A DNA stretch of 64,000 bases, from NCBI GenBank assembly GCA_011050615.1, contig DRFJ01000056.1, positions 1 to 64,000 of the forward strand, given 5' to 3'. The notes under the pieces were generated by a model. It ran no database searches. It saw nothing but the letters and a program-made list of their open reading frames with translations, and was not told the DNA's origin. This document shows, piece after piece, positions 41,084-50,587 of the stretch. This stretch comes from Bacteroidota bacterium. GTDB taxonomy: Bacteria > Bacteroidota > Bacteroidia > Bacteroidales > VadinHA17. The first letter of the stretch is position 1. The number at the start of each line of letters is the position of its first letter. The translations under genes were made by a program, and so were the position numbers.

Positions 41084-42334
41084 TCAGAAAGAGAAGCCTA
41101 TGGCATCAACAGGATTCATACGGGATGCTGCATGGGCAGGTGCATAGCCTGCAACAATACCTATTACAGCCGAAATAATTATCCCGAGAAAAATATTTCC
41201 AAAGGTCAGATGCATATTCAACTCCCATAAATAATTTACTATGCCGGTGCCCATTAAAATAAATATCAGTCCGATAATACCACCTGTTATTGAAAGCAGC
41301 ATCGACTCATACAGGAATTGCCATAGTATAAACATTCTTTTGGCTCCCAGTGCCATCTGTATTCCAATTATGCTTGTGCGTTCCCTGACCGATACAAACA
41401 TGATATTGGCTATACCAAAGCCTCCGACAAGAATGGAGAAGCCACCAATTATCCATCCCCCCACATTTATACCTGCAAATACGCTCTCAAAACCCTGTGT
41501 AAGTAGGCTTGCGCGGTTAATTGAAAAATTATTCGTTTCATCGGGTTTGAGCCTGCGCGCTGCTCTGAGTATCATTGCGGCTTCATCGCCCAGTTCCTGA
41601 ACAGCAACACCCTCGCGGGTTTTTAACATTATATTCGAATTGATAAACCTGTTACGCATATTTACTAACTTTTTTGCATAGTTTACAGGTATCACGGTCA
41701 TCTCATCCATGCCACTGTCGCTTATCCCTCCCTGTCCTTCAGCCTTGAATACACCTATTACCCTTGTCTTATACCCTGATATAATCAGGTCTTTGCCAAC
41801 AGGATCAAGGTCTTCGAAGATAGTTTCTGCTGTTACCGCACCAATTACAGCAACTCTTTTTCCTGTCAGAAGCTCATTAGGAGAAAAATATCGTCCCCTG
41901 GCTATCTCAAATGAACGTATTTCATCAAAACCTTCGGAAACACCCCATAAATAGGCATCATTTACAGCATTATCCCGGTACTTGAAATTGCGTGTGAAGA
42001 TCACTGAAAAGGAAGCTGAGGCAGATTTAGTGGAATTCCTTAAAATAGCCTCGTAATCGTCAAGGCTTACTGCAGGCCAGGATATCAGATCCCACCAGGG
42101 CAGGTTAGGATCGAAGGACCATGGCATCTTTTGTACATATACCACATCATCGCCAAGAGTGGCTATACTGTCCCGGACAGAACTTTCCATCCAGTCGAGA
42201 ACAGTGAATACAGAAATAATGGCAAATATCCCTATGGTAATCCCAAACAAAGACAGAAAAGTCCTTAGCTTATTTACGATAATTGAATTGATCGCAAAGA
42301 GGAATCCTTCCTTTATCAATCTGAAAAAAATCAT
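41084..42334 (-). CDS. ABC transporter permease (MacB/FtsX type)
   Basis: N-terminal TM and MacB periplasmic core; GGFGIANIMFVSVRERTSIIGIQMALGAKRMFILWQFLYESMLLSITGGIIGL. Confidence 0.92.
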   Translation of the reverse strand: MIFFRLIKEGFLFAINSIIVNKLRTFLSLFGITIGIFAIISVFTVLDWMESSVRDSIATLGDDVVYVQKMPWSFDPNLPWWDLISWPAVSLDDYEAILRNSTKSASASFSVIFTRNFKYRDNAVNDAYLWGVSEGFDEIRSFEIARGRYFSPNELLTGKRVAVIGAVTAETIFEDLDPVGKDLIISGYKTRVIGVFKAEGQGGISDSGMDEMTVIPVNYAKKLVNMRNRFINSNIMLKTREGVAVQELGDEAAMILRAARRLKPDETNNFSINRASLLTQGFESVFAGINVGGWIIGGFSILVGGFGIANIMFVSVRERTSIIGIQMALGAKRMFILWQFLYESMLLSITGGIIGLIFILMGTGIVNYLWELNMHLTFGNIFLGIIISAVIGIVAGYAPAHAASRMNPVDAIGFSF

Positions 42335-42475
42335 GACTCAAATATACTTAATTTATGGATTGATTGAAACGAGCAGTTCCCAAATTACCTGAAAAGTACG
42401 GAATACATTGTACGACAATAAAAAAATATATATTTTTAAGCCTGTTAAATCATCCCGGGTATTAGGTCTAATTTA

Positions 42476-44005
42476 TTGAATATGAGGGAAAAGAAGATAA
42501 AATCCGCTTTATTGTCTGTATATCACAAAGATGGACTTGCAGATATAGTCAAAAAGCTTGATGAGCTGGGAGTAAAAATTATTTCCACAGGTGGGACTCA
42601 CAGCTTCATATCCGGACTCGGTATTGAAGCTGAAAAGGTTGAAGACCTTACATCATATCCTTCAATACTTGGTGGCAGGGTAAAGACCCTTCATCCGAAA
42701 ATTTTCGGGGGTATACTGGCACGAAGGGATAATGAAACAGATATCGCGCATCTGGCCGAATATGATATACCTGAGATTGACCTGATAGTGGTCGACCTCT
42801 ATCCCTTCAGTGAGACGGTGGCTTCGGGTGCCGGGGAAGAGGATATAATCGAGAAAATTGATATCGGGGGTATATCACTGATAAGAGCAGCAGCAAAAAA
42901 CTACAGGGATACAGTTATTATATCACACAGGGGTCAGTACAAGCGCTTATATGAATTGCTTGATTCACAAGGGGGTATGATTAGCCTGGAAGAAAGAAGA
43001 CGGTTTGCAGCAGAGGCCTTCAGTGTAAGTTCCGAATATGACACCCATATATTCAATTACTTTAACCGGAAAGAGGGTCTGGATTTGTTCAGGGAAAGCT
43101 TAAGCGAAGCGAAATTGCTGAGATATGGCGAGAATCCGCATCAGAGGGGTATATTCTATGGTAAGCCGGGGGAAATATTCGAACAATTACATGGCAAGGA
43201 AATATCCTACAATAATCTTCTTGATATTGATTCGGCAATTGCTCTTATTGAAGAGTTTGACGAAACAACATTTGCAATAATAAAGCATAATAATGCCTGC
43301 GGTCTGGCTTCACGATCAGGGCTGCTTAATGCATGGAAAGACGCGCTTGCAGGTGATCCTGTTTCAGCTTTTGGAGGAGTTTTGATTACGAACAGGGAAA
43401 TTGATGCGGAGACAGCTGCAGAGATTGATAAACTTTTTTTTGAGGTAATAATAGCACCTTCATACAGTGAAGCTGCCCTTGAGGTGCTGAAGCATAAAAA
43501 GAACCGTATAATTCTTAAGCAGAAGGGCAGTAACGAACAGACTTACAGCTACAGGACGGTTTTAAATGGCATCTTACTACAGGATAGGGATTTGAAAACA
43601 GAGAAGGCGGAAGATATGAAAACAGTGACCAGGGTCAGCCCTGATAAGGTCCAGCTTACCGACCTTGAGTTTGCCAACAAGATAGTTAAGCACAGCAAAT
43701 CCAATACCATAGTGCTTGCAGGCAACAAACAGCTTTATGCCAGTGGGGTGGGAATGACCTCCCGGGTTGATGCCCTGAGCTTTGCTGTTGAGAAAGCCAA
43801 AAATTTTGGCTTTGATCTCAGCACTGCCGTGATGGCTTCAGATGCATTCTTCCCCTTTGCCGACAGTGTTGAAATAGCACACAGGGAAGGGATTAAGGCA
43901 GTGATTCAGCCGGGAGGATCAATAAGGGATAATCAATCAATTGATTTTTGTAATGATAAGGGGATGTCAATGGTATTTACGGGAACCAGGCATTTCAAAC
44001 ACTAA
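42476..44005 (+). CDS. purH: Bifunctional AICAR formyltransferase/IMP cyclohydrolase
   Basis: KSALLSVYHKDGLADIVKKLDELGVKIISTGGT; GGRVKTLHPKIFGGIL; ATFAIIKHNNACGLA. Confidence 0.97.
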   Translation: MNMREKKIKSALLSVYHKDGLADIVKKLDELGVKIISTGGTHSFISGLGIEAEKVEDLTSYPSILGGRVKTLHPKIFGGILARRDNETDIAHLAEYDIPEIDLIVVDLYPFSETVASGAGEEDIIEKIDIGGISLIRAAAKNYRDTVIISHRGQYKRLYELLDSQGGMISLEERRRFAAEAFSVSSEYDTHIFNYFNRKEGLDLFRESLSEAKLLRYGENPHQRGIFYGKPGEIFEQLHGKEISYNNLLDIDSAIALIEEFDETTFAIIKHNNACGLASRSGLLNAWKDALAGDPVSAFGGVLITNREIDAETAAEIDKLFFEVIIAPSYSEAALEVLKHKKNRIILKQKGSNEQTYSYRTVLNGILLQDRDLKTEKAEDMKTVTRVSPDKVQLTDLEFANKIVKHSKSNTIVLAGNKQLYASGVGMTSRVDALSFAVEKAKNFGFDLSTAVMASDAFFPFADSVEIAHREGIKAVIQPGGSIRDNQSIDFCNDKGMSMVFTGTRHFKH

Positions 44006-44029
44006 TACTTACCAATAATAAATATTCAG

Positions 44030-45052
44030 ATGGGGATATTTTCTTTCTTGACACAGGAGATAGCTATTGATCTTGGAACAGCCAATACAATAATCATCCA
44101 TAATGATAAAATCGTAGTAGATGAGCCTTCAATCGTTGCTGTGGATAAAAACACCGGTAAACTGATTGCTATCGGGGAAAAGGCAAGGCAGATGCATGGA
44201 AAAACCCATGAGAATATCAGGACGGTACGACCCTTGAGAGATGGTGTAATTGCAGACTTCAATGCTGCTGAACAGATGATCAGGGGCATGATAAAAATGA
44301 TAAACAAAAAACCCGCCCTTTTCTCTCCTACACTGAAAATGGTTGTCTGCATTCCTTCAGGAAGCACGGAAGTGGAAATACGCGCGGTGCGCGACTCTTC
44401 CGAGCATGCAGGAGGAAGGGATGTCTACCTCATTTATGAACCCATGGCAGCGGCAATAGGCATTGGACTGGATGTAGAGGCGCCAGAGGGTTTTATGGTG
44501 GTTGACATTGGCGGTGGAACAACAGAGATAGCCGTAATAGCCCTGGGAGGTATAGTCTGCAACAAATCCATCAGAACGGCCGGTGACGGGTTTACAAATG
44601 ATATCCAATCATATATGAGGCACCAGCACAATATTAAGATTGGTGAACGTACAGCAGAGGATATTAAGATAAATGTGGGTGCTGCCCTGCCTTCAATTGA
44701 AGACCCTCCTGCTGATCTTATTGTCAGGGGCCCGAACCTTATGACGGCAATGCCTGTGGAAATACCTGTCTCTTACCAGGAAATAGCACATTGCCTTGAC
44801 AAGTCCATCTCAAAGGTGGAAACAGCAATTTTAAGTGTGCTGGAACAAACACCACCTGAACTGTATGCAGATATAGTAGCCAGGGGTATATTTCTGGCAG
44901 GCGGAGGAGCATTGCTCCGCGGGCTTTCAAAAAGATTAACAGATAAAATAAGTATACCGTTTCACATAGCTGAAGATCCGATTCATGCTGTGGCAAGAGG
45001 AACGGGAGTAGCTTTAAAGAATTCAGATAAATTTTCGTTCCTCATGAGATAA
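44030..45052 (+). CDS. mreB: Rod shape-determining protein MreB
   Basis: EIAIDLGTANTIIIHNDKIVVDEPSIVAVDKNTGKLIAIGEKARQMHGKTHENIRTVRPLRDGVIADF. Confidence 0.98.
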   Translation: MGIFSFLTQEIAIDLGTANTIIIHNDKIVVDEPSIVAVDKNTGKLIAIGEKARQMHGKTHENIRTVRPLRDGVIADFNAAEQMIRGMIKMINKKPALFSPTLKMVVCIPSGSTEVEIRAVRDSSEHAGGRDVYLIYEPMAAAIGIGLDVEAPEGFMVVDIGGGTTEIAVIALGGIVCNKSIRTAGDGFTNDIQSYMRHQHNIKIGERTAEDIKINVGAALPSIEDPPADLIVRGPNLMTAMPVEIPVSYQEIAHCLDKSISKVETAILSVLEQTPPELYADIVARGIFLAGGGALLRGLSKRLTDKISIPFHIAEDPIHAVARGTGVALKNSDKFSFLMR

Positions 45053-45067
45053 TACCGGGGGTAGTAA

Positions 45068-45898
45068 ATGAGAAGTCTTTTAAACTTCCTGAAAAAATTC
45101 GGTAACGTCCTGCTCTTTATCCTTCTGGAGCTGATAGCCTTCTATCTGCTGGCAGCAAGGCCTAATTATCATAATATTAAACTGACAAAAGCAATTAATG
45201 CCACAAAAGCTGCAATGAGAAAAAAAATTAACAATGCTGTTGATTATTTCTCATTAAGTGATATTAATAAGCAGCTCGTAAGGGAAAATGAAGAGTTGAA
45301 AAACACACTTCAGAGAATATATAAAAGTGAGGAGTTGACTACCTTCAATGTTACCGACAGCATTTACAGGCAGCAGTATGTTTATATATCTGCAGCAGTA
45401 GTAAACAACAGTGTAAATAAACAGAAAAATTATATTACTCTTGACCGGGGAAGGCTCAGCGGGGTGAAAGAAGATATGGCAGTGATATGTCCGGAAGGAA
45501 TAGTTGGAATAATTGTTGAAGTTGGAAGGAATTATTCCATTGCCATGTCGGTCCTTAACCTTGAATTCAGGTTGTCTGCCAGGCTGAGCAAAAACGGGTA
45601 TTTCGGCTCTCTGACCTGGGATGGGGGGAATGTGAACAGTTTAATACTAAAGGAGATACCCAATCATGTAAATGTTTCAGTTGGCGATACTGTTGAAACA
45701 ACCGGGTATTCGGCTGTCTTTCCTGAAGGTATAATGATTGGAACCATCAGCGATTTTGACGAGAGGGGAGGTGATTTCCTGGATATTAAAATACAACCTT
45801 CAACGGATTTCAGGAAACTCAGCAATGCCTATATTATAGCTAACCTTAAAAAGGATGAGCAATTAAAAATTGAATCGGGAATACAGGGAACAAGATAA
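45068..45898 (+). CDS. mreC: Rod shape-determining protein MreC
   Basis: N-terminal TM and coiled coil; YITLDRGRLSGVKEDMAVICPEGIVGIIVEVG; position after mreB. Confidence 0.93.
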   Translation: MRSLLNFLKKFGNVLLFILLELIAFYLLAARPNYHNIKLTKAINATKAAMRKKINNAVDYFSLSDINKQLVRENEELKNTLQRIYKSEELTTFNVTDSIYRQQYVYISAAVVNNSVNKQKNYITLDRGRLSGVKEDMAVICPEGIVGIIVEVGRNYSIAMSVLNLEFRLSARLSKNGYFGSLTWDGGNVNSLILKEIPNHVNVSVGDTVETTGYSAVFPEGIMIGTISDFDERGGDFLDIKIQPSTDFRKLSNAYIIANLKKDEQLKIESGIQGTR

Positions 45899-45903
45899 GT
45901 ATC

Positions 45904-46410
45904 ATGCTAAACACAATTCTGAAATATACAGGTCTTTTCATTCTCCTGCTTGCAATCCAGCTGCTGCTCTTAAACAATATACAGTTCAGCGGCTTTGTTA
46001 ATCCCTATATCTATATTTTATTTATTCTGCTTCTTCCTTTTGAAACACCTTCATGGCTGCTATTGATACTTTCCTTTGCCACAGGGATGGTAATGGATAT
46101 AAGCTCGGTTACCCATGGCCTTCATACCTCTGCCACGGTTTTTGCCGGCTTCCTGAGGCCCTATGTACTCAACTTTGTAGCACCGCATGAGGGTTATGAA
46201 CAGGGCGACCTGCCCGGTATCAAGGCCTATGGTTTCAGATGGTTCATTACCTATGTGATTATTATTGTTGCACTTCATCACTTCTTTCTTTTCTATATAG
46301 AAGTATTCAAATTCGAATACTTCTTCAGAACCTTGCTCAGGGTACTCCTCAGTACAGGATTTACCCTTATGTTTATTGTTATTGTACAGTCGGTAATTAT
46401 CAGGAGGTAG
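45904..46410 (+). CDS. mreD: Rod shape-determining protein MreD
   Basis: Small multi-TM protein between mreC and mrdA. Confidence 0.85.
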   Translation: MLNTILKYTGLFILLLAIQLLLLNNIQFSGFVNPYIYILFILLLPFETPSWLLLILSFATGMVMDISSVTHGLHTSATVFAGFLRPYVLNFVAPHEGYEQGDLPGIKAYGFRWFITYVIIIVALHHFFLFYIEVFKFEYFFRTLLRVLLSTGFTLMFIVIVQSVIIRR

Positions 46411-46412
46411 CT

Positions 46413-48308
46413 TTGAACAGCTTGAAAGATATATATAGCAGCAGAAAGATCTTTTTCTATGCGATTGTAATTATTGCTGCTCTTATTCTTTTATCCAGGC
46501 TTTTTGCCCTCCAGGTGCTTAATAAATCATACCGTGTATCTGCCCAGAATAATGTTTTACGTTATGTAACCCAGTATCCGGCCAGGGGTCTTATCTATGA
46601 CAGGAATGGTAAGTTACTGGTTTATAACCAGGCTGCCTATGACCTGATGGTTATCCCCGGTCAGACACGGGAAATCGATACCCTGGAATTATGTACTATC
46701 CTGGGTGTGGACCAGGAGTTTTTTGCCAGGAGGATGCGGGCAGCAGTTCAATATTCAGAATATGCACCCTCGGTTTTTCTCAAGATGGTTTCTTCGGAAA
46801 CCTATGCCCGGCTGCAGGAAGTTCTGTATAAGTACCCGGGCTTTTACGTTCAGGTGCGTACACTCAGAAAATATACTTACCCTTCTGCTGCCCATGTGCT
46901 GGGTTATGTAGGCGAGGTGAATAATGAGGAAATTAAGTCTGATCCATATTACAGGGCGGGTGATTACATAGGTAAAAACGGCATAGAAAAATCCTATGAA
47001 TTACAACTTAGGGGACAAAAGGGACTGAAGATTTTTCTGGTTGATGTCCATAACAGGGTGAAAGGTTCATACCAGGGTGGCAGGCATGATACCATCCCCG
47101 TCACCGGGAGCAATCTTGTTACAACACTAGATATTGACCTGCAGCGTTACGGGGAGAAGCTAATGGGCGATAAAAATGGAAGTATAGTGGCACTGGAACC
47201 GTCTACAGGGGAGGTACTGGCACTTATCTCCACACCTGATTATGATCCTTCACTGCTTGTAGGAAGAATCCGTTCAGAGAATTATACAAGACTGCAGAAT
47301 GATACGCTGGAGCCTCTTTTTAACCGGGCCCTTATGGCTTCTTATCCTCCCGGTTCAACTTTTAAGCCCGTGAACGGCCTGATAGCACTGCAGGAAGGAA
47401 TCATAACAAGGAATTACGAATATTTCTGTGACAATGGCTATTATGCCCCGGGGATACATGTCGCCTGTCACCATTTTGCTTCATTCAATATGCCTGAAGC
47501 AATAACAGCTTCTTGTAATGCTTATTTTTGCAATGCCTTCAGGCTCTTAATTGATAATCCCAAATACGGATCAACAGCAGAAGGACTTAACAGGTGGCGC
47601 TCCTACCTGTCTGAATTCGGTTTCGGATCAAAGCTGGGCATCGATTTTACCAATGAGCTTGCGGGATTTGTACCCAGGCCATCATTTTATGATAATATCT
47701 ACGGTGAAAACCGCTGGAGGGCTCTCACCATAATATCTATGGGCATAGGACAGGGTGAACTGGGCACCACACCCCTGCAAATGGCCAATATGACTGCCAT
47801 AATAGCCAACAGGGGCTACTACATGACACCACATATCATAAAGGCAATAGATGATGATACTCTTGCTGTTGATCAGTCTTTCAGACAAAGACACGAGGTA
47901 GGTGTTGACTCATCCCATTTCGAGGTAATCGTCGAAGGAATGAAGGGTGTTGTAAACGGTGGTGAGGATGCAACGGCCAGATGGGTGGCCATAAAAGACA
48001 TAGTGATGTGTGGAAAAACAGGTACGGCGGAAAATCCGCACGGCCCTGATCATTCTATTTTTGTTGCCTTTGCCCCAGAGAAAAATCCCAAAATTGCACT
48101 GGCAGTCTATGTTGAAAATACAGGCTTCGGTTCAACTTATGCTGCTCCGGTAGCCAGCCTTATGATTGAAAAGTACCTCAAAGGTAAGATTGAAAATACA
48201 TGGCTGGAGAATTATATTCTTAATCCTCCCCGGCCTCAGGTCAGGGAGGAGGTTGAAGAAGAAAAGGAAGAGGAAATAAAGGAAGAAGAAATTGACGAGA
48301 AGAATTAA
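46413..48308 (+). CDS. mrdA: Penicillin-binding protein 2 (TTG start proposed)
   Basis: PBP2 dimerisation domain, transpeptidase PPGSTFKPVNGLIALQEG, SCNAYFCNAF, CGKTGTAENPHGPDHSIFVAFAP. TTG at 46413 with AGGAGG at 46402-46407; the ORF-track start at 46239 lies inside mreD. Confidence 0.93.
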   Translation: MNSLKDIYSSRKIFFYAIVIIAALILLSRLFALQVLNKSYRVSAQNNVLRYVTQYPARGLIYDRNGKLLVYNQAAYDLMVIPGQTREIDTLELCTILGVDQEFFARRMRAAVQYSEYAPSVFLKMVSSETYARLQEVLYKYPGFYVQVRTLRKYTYPSAAHVLGYVGEVNNEEIKSDPYYRAGDYIGKNGIEKSYELQLRGQKGLKIFLVDVHNRVKGSYQGGRHDTIPVTGSNLVTTLDIDLQRYGEKLMGDKNGSIVALEPSTGEVLALISTPDYDPSLLVGRIRSENYTRLQNDTLEPLFNRALMASYPPGSTFKPVNGLIALQEGIITRNYEYFCDNGYYAPGIHVACHHFASFNMPEAITASCNAYFCNAFRLLIDNPKYGSTAEGLNRWRSYLSEFGFGSKLGIDFTNELAGFVPRPSFYDNIYGENRWRALTIISMGIGQGELGTTPLQMANMTAIIANRGYYMTPHIIKAIDDDTLAVDQSFRQRHEVGVDSSHFEVIVEGMKGVVNGGEDATARWVAIKDIVMCGKTGTAENPHGPDHSIFVAFAPEKNPKIALAVYVENTGFGSTYAAPVASLMIEKYLKGKIENTWLENYILNPPRPQVREEVEEEKEEEIKEEEIDEKN

Positions 48309-49716
48309 TATATGGGCCGGTATAGACTGGGCAGTGGTGGTAATCTACCTGCTGTTCGTATTATTTGGTTGGATTAATATTTATGCAGCCGTATATAACG
48401 AGGAGCATTCATCCATATTTGATCTCAGCCAGAGATACGGGAAGCAACTCATCTGGATTATTGCAGCCCTCTTGATTGCTGTTACGATAATATTGATTGA
48501 CAGCCGTTTCTATATTTTCTTTTCTTATATCTTATATATTGCTGTACTCTTATCTCTCATAGCCGTTCTGCTGTTCGGGAAAGAAGTTAATGGCGCCAGG
48601 TCATGGTTTGAAATTGGCAGCCTGAGCCTGCAGCCTGCTGAGTTTACCAAATTTGTTACGGTACTGGCGCTGGCACGCTATTTTTCCGGGGAGGGAAGGA
48701 CACCGGCTTCATTCAAAAATCTTGTTTTTCCCCTGGTGATTATTTTTTTACCTGCCCTGCTAATTGCCTTACAGCCCGATCATGGCTCAGCATTAATATT
48801 ATTTTCGCTTGTCCTTGTCCTCTTCAGGGAAGGGCTTTCACCCTATTTATTTGTTACAGGAATACTGGCAGCCATACTTTTTATAGCTACACTGCTTGTC
48901 GACAGTGTTATAATATATGCCACTATCATTATTGCAGGCTTTATTATACATCTTTTAACAGGAAGGGGGGCCAGGATAAGTTTTGGCGGCCTGGGTATCT
49001 ATCTGCTTACAGGCGGAGGAGCATTTGCCCTCATATATTTTATTACCGGGAATGCCATGCTTGAAATGGTTTTCATTATTGCGCTGGTAGTATCAGGATT
49101 TATTTATGCTTATTATATCTACCGTTATAAGGCCACGAATGTTCTGATTCTGCTTGCTTTCCTCTTTGGCAGCATGATATTTACATATTCCGTTGACTAT
49201 GCCTTCAACAATATTCTTCTGCCGCATCAACAAACCAGGATAAATGTTGTCCTTGGAATTGAATCGGATCCTTCGGGGGCAGGATATAACCTGAATCAGT
49301 CAAAAATATCAATTGGTTCGGGCGGATTTTCGGGTAAAGGTTTTCTGCAGGGCACACAAACTAAATTCAAGTTTGTCCCTGAACAAAGCACCGATTTTAT
49401 TTTCTGTACCGTTGGAGAGGAATGGGGATTTATGGGCACCTCACTGGTTGTTATTTTATATTCCATACTGCTGTTCAGGATCATAAGCCTGGCCGAGCGG
49501 CAGCGTTCGGCTTTTTCAAGGATATACGGTTACGGGCTTTTTTCCATTCTGCTTTTTCATTTCCTGATAAACGTGGGGATGACAATCGGGCTGGTCCCGG
49601 TAATCGGTATCCCCTTACCCTTCTTCAGTTACGGGGGTTCATCACTGTGGGGATTTACAATTTTGCTGTTCATATTTTTGCGGCTGGATGCGAGCAGGAG
49701 CGAACACCTGGTGTAA
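48292..49716 (+). CDS. rodA: Rod shape-determining protein RodA (TTG start)
   Basis: SEDS family: LFGKEVNGARSWFEIGSLSLQPAEFTKFVTVLALA; GVIGIPLPFFSYGGSSLWGF-like C-terminus. First codon is TTG. Confidence 0.95.
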   Translation: MTRRINIWAGIDWAVVVIYLLFVLFGWINIYAAVYNEEHSSIFDLSQRYGKQLIWIIAALLIAVTIILIDSRFYIFFSYILYIAVLLSLIAVLLFGKEVNGARSWFEIGSLSLQPAEFTKFVTVLALARYFSGEGRTPASFKNLVFPLVIIFLPALLIALQPDHGSALILFSLVLVLFREGLSPYLFVTGILAAILFIATLLVDSVIIYATIIIAGFIIHLLTGRGARISFGGLGIYLLTGGGAFALIYFITGNAMLEMVFIIALVVSGFIYAYYIYRYKATNVLILLAFLFGSMIFTYSVDYAFNNILLPHQQTRINVVLGIESDPSGAGYNLNQSKISIGSGGFSGKGFLQGTQTKFKFVPEQSTDFIFCTVGEEWGFMGTSLVVILYSILLFRIISLAERQRSAFSRIYGYGLFSILLFHFLINVGMTIGLVPVIGIPLPFFSYGGSSLWGFTILLFIFLRLDASRSEHLV

Positions 49717-50328
49717 TCAGAATGGTAATGTGATTTGCTGCGACAGCGGGATGCCGAAGTCGGTTTCAACATATTCAATAAGCTGTGGAAAGAACTCCAT
49801 GAAATCCTCTCCCAGGATGTAATAATTTTTTTTAAAAGTCTTGATGGCATATTTTGACTCGGAAGGCAGGCTGGTCCTTTTACTAAGGGTTGACAGTACG
49901 TTTTTTAAACCCTTGCTTGTTTTATAAGATTCGATCCAGTTATTGATAATAAAAAAGGGGAACCTGTCCTGTACTTTCGGTGGTAATATATCATAGTTAT
50001 TTACCATAGCCCTGTAAAACTGGTAGGTAACGCTTTCAATAGGCCGGCGCGAGAAAGTGTCCCATTCCTTCGTAAGGTAATGGTCATAAATTATGTCAAT
50101 AACAACACCGGCATATTTATGATATTTGCGTGTGAAGAGGATCTTACTGCGCTGAACAACAGGGTGTTTGTCCGTGAAATCATCTATGTGCCTGTGCAGT
50201 ATTATCCCTTTCTTTATAAGCTCCGGGTATTTAAGATAATCTCGGCCTTTGACATAATCGCCTATGTAGTTGCCAATAATTATCTCATCAGAATCACCTG
50301 ACAGATATATATGGGCAAGTACATTCAT
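49717..50328 (-). CDS. Acyl carrier protein phosphodiesterase-like (AcpH/DUF479)
   Basis: MNVLAHIYLSGDSDEIIIGNYIGDYVKGRDYLKYPELIKKGIILHRHIDDFTDKHPVVQRSK. Confidence 0.9.
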   Translation of the reverse strand: MNVLAHIYLSGDSDEIIIGNYIGDYVKGRDYLKYPELIKKGIILHRHIDDFTDKHPVVQRSKILFTRKYHKYAGVVIDIIYDHYLTKEWDTFSRRPIESVTYQFYRAMVNNYDILPPKVQDRFPFFIINNWIESYKTSKGLKNVLSTLSKRTSLPSESKYAIKTFKKNYYILGEDFMEFFPQLIEYVETDFGIPLSQQITLPF

Positions 50329-50587
50329 CTTTTAAATCAGTTTACTTTTATTCAGTATTTGAAAATAATTATTTAAGCCCGGGGATAAAAACATTTTCTT
50401 TAACATATCGGGAGGATAGTGCAATAAACATACTAAAGTTCAGCATACCAGCCAATTGACCTGGCTTGCTCCCTCCTGTAAAAATTTACTCAAATATAAG
50501 GAAATTAACCAGTTAAATTATAAATTTGGGGATTCAATTTCAGGATTAAGTCTCATTACTGAAATCATTAAAAATCAAAATAATATT

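Noticed and set aside
46239-46412. ORF-track N-terminal extension of PBP2
   Set aside because: Lies entirely within mreD in another frame; translation MVHYLCDYYCCTSS… is not PBP2-like.
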